The translations under genes and the position numbers were made by a program. Shown here in pieces: positions 34,101 to 44,940 of a stretch of 64,000 nucleotides of DNA. Every line of letters begins with the position of its first letter. Position 1 is the stretch's first letter. The notes under the pieces are model-generated. The model was not told the DNA's origin. It worked only from the letters and a program-made list of their open reading frames with translations, and did not search any database. The DNA lies in NCBI GenBank assembly GCA_014529385.2, contig CM043971.1:84733340-84797339 (forward strand), given 5' to 3'. Origin of the DNA: Adiantum capillus-veneris (lineage: Eukaryota; Streptophyta; Polypodiopsida; Polypodiales; Pteridaceae).

Positions 34101-34935
34101 CGCACTAATGCAAACAAGTCAAGGGAGTGCATTGGCAATGCCAATAATCACTTGTAATCGTTGTGGCATAGATCATTTGATCGCACAGTGTCCTAACAAT
34201 CCAAACGCACCGAAAATCACACCATTGAACATAATAGAGATTGTTGATGGGACACCACCAACTATAAACATAGCACCAGTGAATGCACTCACACGGTCGA
34301 TGCTCCAAAATCAAAATTACATCCTCGAAGAGAGAGATGCTGCATCCATTGGCCGAGCGAGAAAGAAGAAAACACGAAGAAAGAAATCCCTTAATGCTTC
34401 TAGCTCAAAACCTAGTTCAAAGACTAACATAGGGACAGGAGAGGATCCCGTGTATATGAATGACCCTGAGGATGACTCAGATTCGATAGAGACCACGGAG
34501 ACCAAAACTGTTACTACAAAGGAAAAAGCCAGTGAGGAGGATCACGAGAGGGAATTACGACGAACACCAAAAGAGTATTCAAAGTTAAACTACCCAGTTG
34601 TGAACCCCCAAGATAAGCCACGAGAGACAAAAAATGAGGATTGCAAGAGAAATATTGGAACCTATCCAAACCCAACAGTGGAAATTGAACGAGTCCAACA
34701 ACTGAGGGGTTTGGTGGAAGAAACTCAACGAACATTAGAACCTGAACCCAAACACATCCAGATGTCGGACACAGTGTTTCCCACACAAGTTCAACCTCAC
34801 AAGAACTACAGGGCGTTAGCTATAACCAGTATCATTCGGGAAGAGAATTTTGATCACAATTTTCAATCCAATGATCTAAATCTTACCAAATTTGATTTGT
34901 GGGCTTATTACAACATGGTAAAACCCGTATGCTAA
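31195..34935 (+). CDS. Large gag protein with four zinc knuckles
   Basis: Open frame of 1247 codons from ATG 31195 (MNLRSGRVLEHEH); the frame is open 17 codons further upstream but without an ATG. A long disordered S/T/P-rich N-terminal half is followed by a retrotransposon gag domain at about residues 540-715 (QKFSGDGDARKHMEVFEHV, WYRTLR, YIREGVLWGVASQLQKAQRE). Then come four knuckles: CSICLGPHTTSEC, CNACGRYGHQAKDC, CYECGGPHRVAEC and CNRCGIDHLIAQC. Three are CX2CX3HX4C, one residue shorter than the canonical CX2CX4HX4C seen in the second. A basic patch (RARKKKTRRKK) follows. Much longer than usual gag proteins of a few hundred residues. Intact, but no protease or RT follows. RNA packaging is the family role. 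Confidence 0.88.
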   Translation: MNLRSGRVLEHEHIGSASIYAGTHYSSTLGSGPSAGTQGSATQDPHISSSDSSSDYEVMEGYPTPNPDSSSQDMHAMGPRPGSSMFSRLKETLSRATRSEHAVNEINEGSGEVNSSFMPKIDPMLLESVHVNVPSTAPPDPLGLSPSEVLLPDGRSLAEVQEIERYMQATREREIENLRRLEQSRTLKAKAPMITIMPAEQPSAPKASIMEGQAMGSNNASTLRETSSTPGLDGIFLNENWEYDLQAEALTDRYTRHTYHVGWLDVIQSTSGATSIDEQQQKVCDVLHRIVELERQNTGINMPSTGLMRFLDTGKANQPTLSQMDTPSVSPIDPPYVVSPGASVQSEPTSGSFTFPDLAHLSLNDTTATMHIPVVSMTRSTPWSSFVNTAPMPSSTVPPTIPTCMYQSCAPVVPQPHVAPTPPIIPRAYNPQWNYPSSYTSGDMPFNNNMPYQAPPMPRATPVNFGPLSGTPPYEIWDPRATRMPRPRPTPISHVVPGAHTPIIPAQIGDLAAFAQTIGRSIAENMRSAPDREPRSKAVQVAKLTQKFSGDGDARKHMEVFEHVCNSLEEHNELHKCKALSLTLSGKAGDWYRTLRVEEKTIYSTLRRLFLKEYIREGVLWGVASQLQKAQREEGESVRDFISRLKNLNSRCNPNKRFNNNQLLDRFIRGLRHESIYNGLVISSITTWEAVTMNAIQLEDNLMIAGERVSAEPKSSSSQASGHEPMKIKPIVKEQTISEMTLADLTKAIQESLRGNRAPQNTHMYPRREQQWCSICLGPHTTSECPTFRVKFNGTCNACGRYGHQAKDCLMLKHIMENRPPIAWADSPRVPALMPTPPMEQQLPLQHMVPRTQNVVQTTPLPPPVLGPQPPHPRVTPMNQIGCESSSTYVDCEEDIDSSITYGVDMLEECPMYYMEDHWGQIKPVYQATALAARGQNINIFARRPPLQCYECGGPHRVAECPIRIQKNAALMQTSQGSALAMPIITCNRCGIDHLIAQCPNNPNAPKITPLNIIEIVDGTPPTINIAPVNALTRSMLQNQNYILEERDAASIGRARKKKTRRKKSLNASSSKPSSKTNIGTGEDPVYMNDPEDDSDSIETTETKTVTTKEKASEEDHERELRRTPKEYSKLNYPVVNPQDKPRETKNEDCKRNIGTYPNPTVEIERVQQLRGLVEETQRTLEPEPKHIQMSDTVFPTQVQPHKNYRALAITSIIREENFDHNFQSNDLNLTKFDLWAYYNMVKPVC

Positions 34936-34966
34936 CTTGGTCAAAAAAGTTGAAAAATGGGACAGA

Positions 34967-34990
34967 TGTAAATAATCACGATTATTTACA
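34967..34990. promoter_or_regulatory. Near-perfect 24-bp palindrome
   Basis: Reads TGTAAATAATC/AC/GATTATTTACA; only the two central bases break the symmetry. Related to the perfect palindrome 284 bp downstream. The function is unknown. Confidence 0.6.
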
Positions 34991-35250
34991 ACTGACAACT
35001 TTTTGCATCTTTTTGGTCAAATCAGCATGTACTTATGATTATCATATCAATACAAGCCTATGAATCAAATTTCATTGATTTTGGACAATTTTTCCCCCAA
35101 TTTACACTCAAGTTTCAGAAAGTCGGTAAAAACTTTAGTTTTTACCCAGTTTTTTGTCAGTTTGGTGATCCAAATCTTTTGTGCCTTTACAAAAGTTGTT
35201 TGTACACATGCAATGAGTCGTTGGTATCAACCTATGTCAATTTTGAGCTG

Positions 35251-35278
35251 AAAGTAAATAATCGCGATTATTTACTTT
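35251..35278. promoter_or_regulatory. Perfect 28-bp palindrome
   Basis: Core AATAATCGCGATTATT extended symmetrically by AAAGTA on the left and TACTTT on the right, with no spacer. It could be a binding site for a dimeric protein or a cruciform; the function is not known. Confidence 0.75.
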
Positions 35279-35945
35279 ATGTCCAAAATGAACAATTTTT
35301 TGCACTTTTTTCATGGACAGTTTTTTCATGAGTTGTTTTAAGCCTATGAATCAAGTCAAAACTTAATTTGGCCTAAATGTCAAGAAAAAGTAAATAAATT
35401 AAGTTTTTGCAAACTCTTGAAATTTTTACCTCAAAGTGTCCTTGAACTTACCCACTGGTGCATACAACTTTTAAGCATACTCTCCAGTCGGATTGAGTGG
35501 TTTGGAGTCTTTTCGTGCTATTTCTAGCCGTAGACCTGAAATTCTACAACTTCAAATACAACTCACAATGATTCTTTCGGAGAGAGCAATGTTCTGAAAT
35601 CCACCTCGGATCTACTTACCCTACTCCTAGGTTCTCATGCAATGGGGTTGTGGAAAGTGTCCACAAACACTCGTTTTTTTGTTTTTTATGGTTTCATGAG
35701 CATTGATCTTAAGACTTGTCTCGTCTATCAATCATTCTCAAAATCCTAATCTAATTCTATAATCCTATAATCCTAAAGGCACTTGACCAGCATGATTACT
35801 TCCAAGCTACCTCTACACAGCAAAAGACGACAATCTTAAGCTATACGGTTTCTAAAAGAAAGTTTTTACTCTAGAAGATCCTAGAGGAAGTTAAAGGATA
35901 ACTTTACAAGATGCTCGTGTTTTTCCCTAGTTTAGGTCTCTTTGA

Positions 35946-35963
35946 TCCCCAGCAACGGCACCA
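35946..35963 (-). other. Element A primer binding site
   Basis: Minus strand TGGTGCCGTTGCTGGGGA, Asp-tRNA type, two bases from the right LTR. Confidence 0.88.
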
Positions 35964-35965
35964 AA

Positions 35966-36861
35966 TGTGGGACGTGTGTCTAACCTCACTATCCTGTCTT
36001 ATTGCAGTTTTAGCGAGAACCACGATTAAAGTGTCAATCCATGGGACGAAGCTGACTCGACTAGTGCATAGAGGCTACAAGAGGTTGTCAATCTCTCGAA
36101 AAACAACTAACAAATCACATCTTACTCAAGCTACACTAAAGTGACTGAATCACCAAAAGCCAATTGCTCATCGGCAAACAAATCACATCCAAACGTAACA
36201 AAACTTTTAGGACAAGTTTATAAGACCTAAGCACATGCTTATGGTCTCAAACCCCACTTTAGGTCAAGTGCCAAAATCGCAATTATTAACATCAATGGAT
36301 TTTTGACCTAGTTGTTTTTGACCCAAAATGCACCTAAATGCTTAGCAATGATGCCCCTATACCCCGCCTATGCTTAGTTTTTTATTTGGAAGTGTAAATT
36401 CCTACTTATGATGATATTAGGCCACAGGTTGACAGCGCCAAAAGCTACAAAATACTGTGATGTGTTTACGTCAATGCGTAGAGCTCTTACCTGCGGTTGC
36501 AATGCAACAAACACGACTGCAATGTGACAACTAGAGAGAGAGTAGGAAGCGCAAGAAGGAGAGAAGTGAGCGTCATTAGCTCATGCTGTGTATTTCATTA
36601 TCCAAAACTTACAAATAACTTACAAAAATTGGCTTTTATACCTTAGCCAAGGCTTTTGGTGGTCAAAACTAATAATCTGGGATCTCTAACTAAAGATAGG
36701 TAATGACAGGTTGATATAATCTAGAAGCTTGTAGCCCCGGCTCATCAATTACAAAGTTTATCCAAAAAATAGGAGTTACAATATTTTCGATTTATAAAAA
36801 ATAATAAGTGTTTTCATTGGGAGCTCCGAAAAATGGTATCCGTGTTAGCTTGCTGCTAACA
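35966..36861 (-). repeat. Element A 5' LTR
   Basis: 896 bp, same ends as the left LTR. It carries the extra segment at about 36011-36179 that the other LTR lacks. Confidence 0.9.
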
Positions 36862-38199
36862 GGAAGGGCTAAATACACCTTGATTTGGTGCCGTAAATAC
36901 TATCTTGGCTCTAGAAAATGCCGTTTTTTGACGGCCAAATTGGCGTTATGAGATTGGTTACTGGTTACTTTTGTGATTTTGGTTTTGTTAGGATTCTCTC
37001 CTACTACCAGGCTGCCTGAGTTTGTTTTTTTTTAAATGAGAAGTGTGGTGGGTTGGTATGGTATACCCTTGACATTTGCAGGAAAAATGATGGTGTAGGA
37101 ACTATTGGATATGCCCAGCCCCAAAGGGCATCTATTACTTGGACTTTGAAGGTCGTTCTTTTGTTGGCATATTTAGGGTGTCTTCTACTCCATCCTGATA
37201 TCGAGTTTCTATCAGGCTGCCAACGAATAAGGATGCCACTTTTAATGTACTATATTTCTCACTAGAGGTCAAATTGTACGATAATTTTTAAATTGTATTA
37301 AAGCTAAGTAGACTGGATTTAGTAGGTTTTCTTCACATTAGGCATGACACTTATTGATGCAATCTGAGGTGTGTTGGATACCGCTCACCCAATTGGGTAT
37401 GTGAGATTTGGTTTTGCTTGATACACTTAGCCAAGTTTGATGCCTAAACCAAACAAAAGAAATTTTTTGTGGGAGATATCTGATGCCGTAGATTAGGTTA
37501 CTTTATGGATTTATGGTTAAGAAGAGGTATAACACACTTGAAAGAGCTAGATGAGGTAGAGCTTGACAATCTTGCAAAGTAATTTATGGTATTGAAGGGC
37601 TGACTTATGGGCTGGTATGGGGATTAAGACACTTGGATCAGAAGGGATGGTGGCCTTCTGATCAAAATGATATGTATGTTAATATCTATTTAAAGTATAA
37701 TAAAAATTGGGGCTATATAGAAACCATACATATAATTACTTCCATAAATCATTGGGATAATATCTTATTTTACAAACATTAAAATGAATTAAAGCATTGG
37801 AATGCATAAACCCTTTGGACAATAGTTTCAAGTTAAAAAAGTTGTAAGTTGGACATGGATAACAACTAATATAGTCCGTTGACACCTGTAAAACGCATTC
37901 AAGGTTAATGTATCTGTTGTCTTGTTTGGATGGATGCAGGTGAGGACTCTATCCTTTATTTTTTTGGCTTAGCTATTGTCCACCTTTGATATACCAGACT
38001 CTTATCACACTATGGAACAGATAGCACATATCATCCTTGGTATTTATATATTAGAATGAGACCTCATTCTTATAGAAATGTACAAAAATAATTCTAAGAC
38101 TGAGTTGTTTTTGTGTTGCGCTTGGTCACTTGTCTAAATCTAGCTATCTTTTGAACTTGTATGTTCATTTATATTTATTTTAATTGTCTCTACAAAGTC
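36862..38199. other. Unassigned sequence right of element A
   Basis: Begins with the GGAAG target duplicate. No domain, LTR pair or RNA gene recognised; short open frames only. Confidence 0.5.
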
Positions 38200-38600
38200 C
38201 ACTCACATGTCTTGCTCAACTATATGCTCTATTTTGTGAGCACGGTGGAGCTCACTCATCATAAAGGAGACATGCCTCTTCTCTTGTTGATCATATACCA
38301 ACAACAAAAGCGAGACTGCCATCTTGTACTTCAAATACATGCATAGGATATAACAATCTGCTAACAATCTCACTGAGATCAAAGTCTATCTCAGTTGAGG
38401 AACATATCACACATGTCATATAGCATATAGGATGCACCACTAAGTAAAGACAGGTATACATCTCTTGCTCTTGCAATTTCAAACACCAAACCATTGTCCA
38501 AGTGTACACAACCAAAGCTCCCACTAGAGAAAGTGCTAAACCATTCACAGACGCTAGGTGCAATCTCCCCCGTTGCAAAAGTGAGCATTTCCCTCTTGCA
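38200..38600 (-). pseudogene. Copia protease-region fragment
   Basis: The minus-strand frame 38588-38391 reads CEWFSTFSSGSFGCVHLDNG then LSLLSGASYMLYDMCDMF. This matches the segment just after the protease active site of copia polyproteins (substrate flap and start of the pre-integrase region). The DSGA itself is not visible. Stops cut it at 38391 and no adjoining copia parts were found, so it is an isolated relic. Confidence 0.5.
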
Positions 38601-38666
38601 CGTATTTTTTTTATAGATTCTTCAATGCTCAAAATGAATACACATTGGACGGCTGACACAAACAAT

Positions 38667-39402
38667 CATAGCTCGTAAATGACCACTTGAGTAATAATTG
38701 TACATATCCCTTATCTATAACACTATTTATGATCTATGCGTTTTGGTGAGATTTTTGAGATTTTGCTCGAATTTCATGGAAAACTCTCCAGGATTTTTTT
38801 GAGATTCTTGCCATGCTTTGAGCATATCTGTAGTTTACTCTCTGATGGTTTAGTGGTCGAGTGTGACTCCCACTTTGATAGTGATCGGGTTTTGACTCTC
38901 ACTTGACACTTTGTCAGTTTCAAACGCAGATTGGTGTTTTTGTACCCACTCTCGCAAGAGTGAGATTTGCATATTCTCGTAGTGGCTACAGGTTACAGGT
39001 AGTCATAGGTTTTGGTTCTACAAGTTATAGGCACAAATGACCATAGCTCGTAAATGAGCACTTGAGTAATAAATGTACATATCTCTTATCCATAACACTA
39101 TTTATTTTCTATGCGTTTTGGTGAGATTTTTGAGATTTTGCTCGAATTTCATGGAAGACACTTTGAGATTCTTGGCATGCTTTGAGAGTATCTGCAATTT
39201 ACTTTCTAATGGTTTAGTGGTCGAGTGTGACTCCCACTTTGATAGTGATCAGGTTTTGACTCTCACTTGACACTTTTTGTCAGTTTCAAATGCAGATTGG
39301 TGTTTTTGTACCCACTCTCGTAGGAGTGAGATTTGCATATGCTCGTAGTGGCTACAGGTTACAGGTAGTCACAGGTTTTGGTTCTACAAGTTATAGGTAC
39401 AA
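38667..39402 (+). repeat. Tandem duplication, about 375-bp unit
   Basis: Two units (38667-39041 and 39042-39402) starting CATAGCTCGTAAATGA and containing GGTTTAGTGGTCGAGTGTGA. They differ by scattered substitutions and small indels. Confidence 0.9.
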
Positions 39403-42400
39403 TTTATACGAAGTTTTTAGATCTTGCAAGAAGTTTTCTTATGGGATGTGTTTTGAGCACTATGTTTGCCCACTACTTATTTATATGGTTATGCATTTTA
39501 TGCTCTCGTGAGAGATATTTATCCCAATCTTGAGTCTTTACTTCTCGTTGTGCCTGCATTATCATGTGATGCTTGTTTATGCATTGACTTTGCTTGGTTT
39601 TGAGCAGAGGTTGGACACTGCTACTATACATTGCTTTGGTAGATCTACATTTTGCATATGTGAGCATCCGATTGATGCATTGATCATGGTTATCATTATG
39701 TAGTGGGTTGAGTAATCTCCCACTTTGTTGCCATTTTGGCATGGTTTATGGTCGACATTTTGCTCATTCTACAAGGGAGACTCTCCTTTCGTATTCACGT
39801 CTGGTGTTGCAAACTGCTCGAGCCATGCTTGAAATGATAGTGGTGAGGTTTGTGAGTTCTGAGGGTTGGGCAATGGCTGTCTATTTGATTGCAATGTGAA
39901 TTTTCTAGGGGTTTCTACGGGCTTTTGCTTCTCTTCAAAAGCTTGTGCCAACAGTTCTGGCGTTATCACTCTCCCTATATCTTCTAGGTGAATTGGCTCG
40001 TAACTTATCGACAAAAATGATATGGGTTCCAGCTGCAGAATCGTATGAAAACAAGTACAAGACTTTGTCTTTGCTTAATTCATTCACATGTGATTCCATG
40101 CAACGGTAGTAAGAGATGACTCTACCCTCCTCGTGCTTGTAAATCCCAATATTTTGGTGAATTGTAGCCACTCTCACTACTCTCTTGTCATGAATGTAGA
40201 AGGCTCTAGGAAGATTGAGTTTAGGAGGCAATTTTTGGGTCTCCATAACCATCTTATGTTGTCTCCATTATCGATTGTTATTTTCCGGGTCTTTGACAAT
40301 GAGGTAGTGGTTTTCCTCCTCATCACAGAATCTATCTCCATCATCGTTTACTACCATTACTGCCAATCCTCTAGATGGCCATTCTTCAATACAGATGCAT
40401 TGACGTCCTCGAACATCCACATACACTAAGGTTCCATGGGCGTTTGTTCCCTTTAGGTGGGTTTGCGAATGCCAATTTGTGTCGTGATTGCCGCCCAAGC
40501 GGTGTATTGGATTTTCAAGCATGGCTTGAAGGGTTTTACAACAAGGTTGTTATTGGAGCTAGCCAATTCCGGTTCTCGGCATGGTTTGTCAAGTATGATT
40601 GATCATTCTTTTACAGCTTTGCACATGCATACGGTTTATGCGTCCGTGATATTCTTATCATTTGCACAATTTGTTTGATGCATGACATGCCGCATTAAAA
40701 TTTTGAAGATTGCAAACAAGCACGGCTTGTATTGACTTTGAAAATGATAAGTATTTGTCTAATGTATGCATCTACTATGGTGTTACTGGCATACATTGTT
40801 GGCATAGGAACAATGTCAATTAGCCTCACGCATGGCTTGAGTCTATACCGCCTTGTATTGAAGCACAGTTCGACAACGATTCAATTGATGCAAATGTATA
40901 GCAAATTTGCAGTGTTTTGGTGTCTCAAGGAGATACACACATCATGTTGCTTGACTTGATGCAAGGGGCAAGTCATGGCCGACTCCTTGTCACTGTTTTT
41001 AGAGCTGCCAAAGCTACACAATATTAGCTCATTTCAGTTGAAATTCCTCGACGAGGTCGATTCTTTTTGTCCTAATATTGGTATGTTAACAACCGCCTCA
41101 GTTGGCTATCAGCAAGGCTTCAATTTACGTATCTTGCATTGAGACTCCCCACGTTCGGCATATGCTATGAGCATACAAACTTGGGAAGGATTTGGCAATA
41201 TGCTTGCAACTTAGTTCATTACGTGACAGATGGGCGTATATGATACAAGGGACGTATATGTACATACAACATCTCCCACCCGTGCAGCAAATATGGCTAT
41301 GATCCATTTTTAAGTGAGTTTTCTTCCACGGAATCTCAGGCCAACTGGTTAGAGCAATGACCAAGTTAGTCAATTTTATGTTCTCCTTATTTTTCCATAT
41401 TTCCACCTTTGATTGGAAACTATCGCTTTTGTGCGAAGCAAAGTGCTTTGACAATTTTACATGAATCAAGGCTTCTCCCTTGTGCCAAGGTATTGCCCAA
41501 TGGCTTGGCATCAAGGGAAGTTGCACACAAGTTTGAAAATAGGGAATATCACCTCACAGAATCCCTACCAGTTTATAATCTGCAAGGCACTAATGGTTTT
41601 GGCTCTCATGTTTGAGGCCATCACTCTCGCCAAGGGCTTAAAAATATGTATGCAAGGCATGCTAACCAGGTGGCATGAATTCTACCGCTTCAGGGATTAC
41701 GCTTCCGCTATCACACCAGACACTCTATCACGGACAAGCTAAGTTCTGGATTGTTTAAATTTTTGGTTGCTGTCAACGCACAATACCACTAAATGGAACT
41801 CAAATCTAGGACTTATTTCACAGGCAAAGTGCCATATTAAGTCATTTTTGTAAAGTCACGACCCCATACATGGTAAGTGGGTCAAGTTGTGGCTTGTGTT
41901 TTTTGTTCCCTCTCCCGATGAGAGTGTTATACAGGCAAATTGTTGCATGCTTATAGGATAAGCTGCAAGTCAGGCATAAGATGCATCAAAGCACACAGAT
42001 TGGGCACAACATATACAAAGTCGTCACTTAAGAAAAGTTCCTCAGCCCAGCATTTTCTCTCTCTCTTTCTTATTTCTCTCCATGAATAATGAAAACTTTC
42101 TACGCAGTTTTTGATACATGTTTTGTTTGGGAGTCAGCATGAGCCAAGGTGCTCTAGCTCTCAGCTAGAAATTGGGCAAGAAGCCCTCTACATTAGTCTT
42201 CATTGTTTCGTCGATTGAAAACTAATTGCCATAAGGGCTATGAGCCACACACGCTGGCTAAGAGTCATTGCCAGATCTCGGGTACGACCCAACTGTTGGT
42301 ATTTCTTGGGTGATTGTTCTTAAGATCGAACAGATCTATCCATTGGAGTACACAACGATGTTAATGGACAAGCAAGAGTCTTGTCATTACGGATGTTTCG

Positions 42401-44530
42401 GGTGTCATTTTTGCACGACATGGTTTCAATGCGACACTCAAGTTGAGTTTTTGATAACCATAAACTCAACTCAGCTGATTTCTACCACGGATTTTAGATG
42501 CAACATACCGTTGTTGGGGTAAGACTCCGCGGGTGCTTACTAAATCACCCCATAGGCATTAAGGATCACAGTTTGATCTATTTCCGTTATACTTTCAAGG
42601 AAAGAATTCCGCAATCTACCACGTGGTAGCGGAAAAATTCAACTTTTCAAGTTGATTCTCATCATTCTGTACACGGTTAACTATGTGGGTGACCGTTACC
42701 TGCTAGTTGAGCAGTTTCTACAAAGGGTCTTACCAAGGGGTTGACTACGTAAATTCTACCCAACGGATTTGGATTGCGAAGGCAACACCCAAGGTTTCCA
42801 GTGCAATGTTGCTTGGTTTTTTTTTCACAGGTGGGAGACGTGCTCCTGTGCATTTGAATACGCGTAACTAAACTTTCAGTTCAATTCCCAGGGCCATGCC
42901 AAGGGCATGTTGGAACAAGTATTTTAAGCCGTAGTGTCCAATGTACATTATGGTGTTATAAACCCACTTGTCGGATTCGATTTGGCACATGTTGTCACAT
43001 GGGATACAACATGGTCTAGGGACTCAAGAAGTTCGGTTTAGCCAGTGTGGAGCAATGAATGAGGGTCCCTCTCACTCTTGTCGCGGAGTCTTTAGAGTTA
43101 CCTTCACACACAAGTACATCTTGTACTTGTAGGAGGTTCTTTTTTCAGACATCCTTAGTTGATAAATATTCCACATGTGGCAAATATGAGTCTCTAGGAC
43201 TGGCACTGGCACCCCCTATTTCAAGTATACGTCACGACAAAGTCCCTAGGTGCCGGTCAAATCTGTTTTCTAGACCATTTTCAGCACGACGTATCAGAAG
43301 CAATTTCAGTGGGTGGCCAAATTGTAGGATGCTTAGAATGACTTGTTAAGGTACAAGTGCTGCTAAACAACATTACTGATGGTTGTTTTACATATAGAAA
43401 GGCTATGAGTTGTTAATGAAAAAGTTTTATTGTTTGTACCTAGAAGTGATCACTGTTTCACCTTCTATTATGGTTCGGCGTTTCAGCAAGGCTTGCAAAT
43501 GATTGCAACTGAAATTATTTAGTTTCTTTTCAGAACTATTTACATTTCTCTTTAATGTGTGCTAGGCGCATCACATTTGCCATAAGTATTGGCAAGGATG
43601 ATCATGGATATACAGGTTTGGATCTGTTTTTTGCTAAATGCATGCACACTAGGTGTTATGGGCCCTAGTGTTTAGCAAAGGCTGATTTGGAATGGCATGC
43701 GTATTCATCAAGTTGTTGCTTATGAAGCATTTTTGCACTCTGTGTGCATTATCTCGCTGAGTTTACTTTTCGGTCTACCAATCACCAATAGAGGTCATGG
43801 CTCGGTTTTGGTGCTCGTGGATTTTTCAAATTAACAACGATGGTTATCCAGCCAATTGTTGATTACTCAGCAATATGGTACGATATTGTGATTCCCATTT
43901 ACCAGCCATCTGGAAAGACTGTTTGTAAACCGTGGGGAAAACACCTCAGTACTGTCAGTTATCCCAGGGGATAGGCAGATTACAAAGTGTAATCTTGGGC
44001 TAAAGGATATGCAAAGTGCGTACGTTAGCACCAAGCGATCCAATTAGTAAGCATTTATTGCTCTACTTTGAGTTTGCTTACCATAAGTTAAAGCATGTTT
44101 GCGACTAGGTGTAGTCTCTTCATGTATAAATCAAGTTCTCAACATTGAACACTAGTGATGGTGGGGTTGTTTACTGTTGAAATTGGAAAACAAGTCAAGG
44201 ACTTAAACTTGGCTGATGAGTTATGTTAGCAAGTTACTTTCATGGAAATTGAAAAGAGGTACTCTTTAGGGTACATCTTTGTGTGATAACTCGTTTTGCA
44301 TACTCGTGAGTGTTCTAAATAGAGTCTACACACTATGATTAGATAGGAATTGGTAACACGAGATGGTTACAAATGGACAACAATGTGAAAAACCAAGATG
44401 TTACTCTTGGTTTCATTGAACCTCCTGTTGAACCCTGTTCCGGTCAACCAACCAGCTGGATCCATGAAGGATGCCACTATAGAAAACATTAGTGTATCAT
44501 CACTCTTGTTTTCGAGGACGAAAACGCTTC

Positions 44531-44546
44531 TCCAAGGGGGGAGTAA
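44531..44546 (+). other. Polypurine tract, plus copy
   Basis: TCCAAGGGGGGAGTAA directly before the LTR; the minus copy has the matching CCAAGGGGAGAGTAA. Confidence 0.8.
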
Positions 44547-44693
44547 TGTCATGCCAAGGGTAGGACCAGGCACGACCAAGGGCCAGGAGGACGGACATGC
44601 AGTCAAGGGGGTCCCTATATTTAGCAGACCAAGGGTCTATGTAGGGCATGGCTGAGTGGTGATGAGCATGGTCCAGTCCCCCGCGGTCGAACA
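44547..44693 (+). repeat. 3' LTR of plus copy
   Basis: TGTCATGCCAAGGGTAGG to GGTCGAACA, 147 bp. Aligns with the 153-bp LTRs of the minus copy, with clear divergence. Confidence 0.8.
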
Positions 44694-44899
44694 CGGAGAC
44701 TGTCCAATAGTCTTCTAGAGAGCTTAATTTCTATTGTTTCTTTTATCAAGTGTTTTAAATTGAATTAAACTAAATGTACTCTAGCCTAATTCTCATCGGT
44801 TCACCTCTATGGCCATCCAATAGGAATTGAATGCATCTTGGGGGCAATTGGCCTAGGGAGCCGACATGTGTCTCCTATTCCCTTTGTGTAAAGGGAGCC

Positions 44900-44900
<1 letters not shown>

Positions 44901-44938
<38 letters not shown>
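44901..44938 (+). repeat. GT microsatellite
   Basis: About 18 GT units. Confidence 0.92.

Positions 44939-44940
<2 letters not shown>

Larger units (their letters stand above)
29504..34936 (+). mobile_element. Plus-strand LTR element, 5' half (LTR, leader, gag)
   Basis: LTR 29504-30103, Asp-type primer site, long leader and a large gag frame. No pol and no 3' LTR follow before element A's leader sequence, so its 3' part was deleted or it is a gag-only derivative. A diverged LTR of the same family is at 46368-46952. It inserted into the chromodomain gypsy gag. Confidence 0.8.
34937..35945 (-). other. Element A leader with palindromes
   Basis: AT-rich non-coding region between the plus-strand gag and element A's primer site; the exact junction is unclear. 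It contains two diverged copies of a roughly 284-bp unit (about 34940-35224 and 35225-35400), each with a palindrome centred on AATAATCRCGATTATT and with AAGCCTATGAATCAA. No coding frame of note. Confidence 0.5.
19340..36861 (-). mobile_element. Element A: 17.5-kb LTR retrotransposon with nested insertions
   Basis: Direct LTRs 19340-20074 and 35966-36861 share TGTGGGACG..GCTAACA ends. They are flanked by a perfect 5-bp duplication GGAAG (19335-19339 and 36862-36866). The Asp-type primer site is on the minus strand next to the right LTR and a purine tract adjoins the left LTR, so it is read right to left. Its own recognisable content is a minus-strand protein region at 20026-23464 and a leader at about 34936-35945. 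Everything between is later insertion. No RT, RNase H or integrase of its own was found, so it is either non-autonomous or lost pol to a deletion beside the nested elements. Confidence 0.9.
39403..44693 (+). mobile_element. Non-coding LTR element, plus copy (5' end undefined)
   Basis: Matches the reverse complement of the complete copy at 47618-53284 over long stretches. Examples are 41340-41760 against 50930-51360, 42040-42380 against 50270-50620, 43050-43150 against 49190-49290, and 44395-44693 against 47618-47950. It ends with a purine tract and 147-bp LTR. No 5' LTR or primer site was found, so the left end is truncated or too diverged; the tandem repeats at 38667-39402 may also belong to it. 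No frame longer than about 100 codons and no retroelement domain. Confidence 0.75.

Noticed and set aside
38667-39402. CRISPR-like or LTR pair
   Set aside because: Two long adjacent units with no spacers, primer site or purine tract; a plain tandem duplication.
44210-44260. CTGATGAG near 44213 (and near 58343) as hammerhead cores
   Set aside because: No stem II followed by GAAA at proper spacing.
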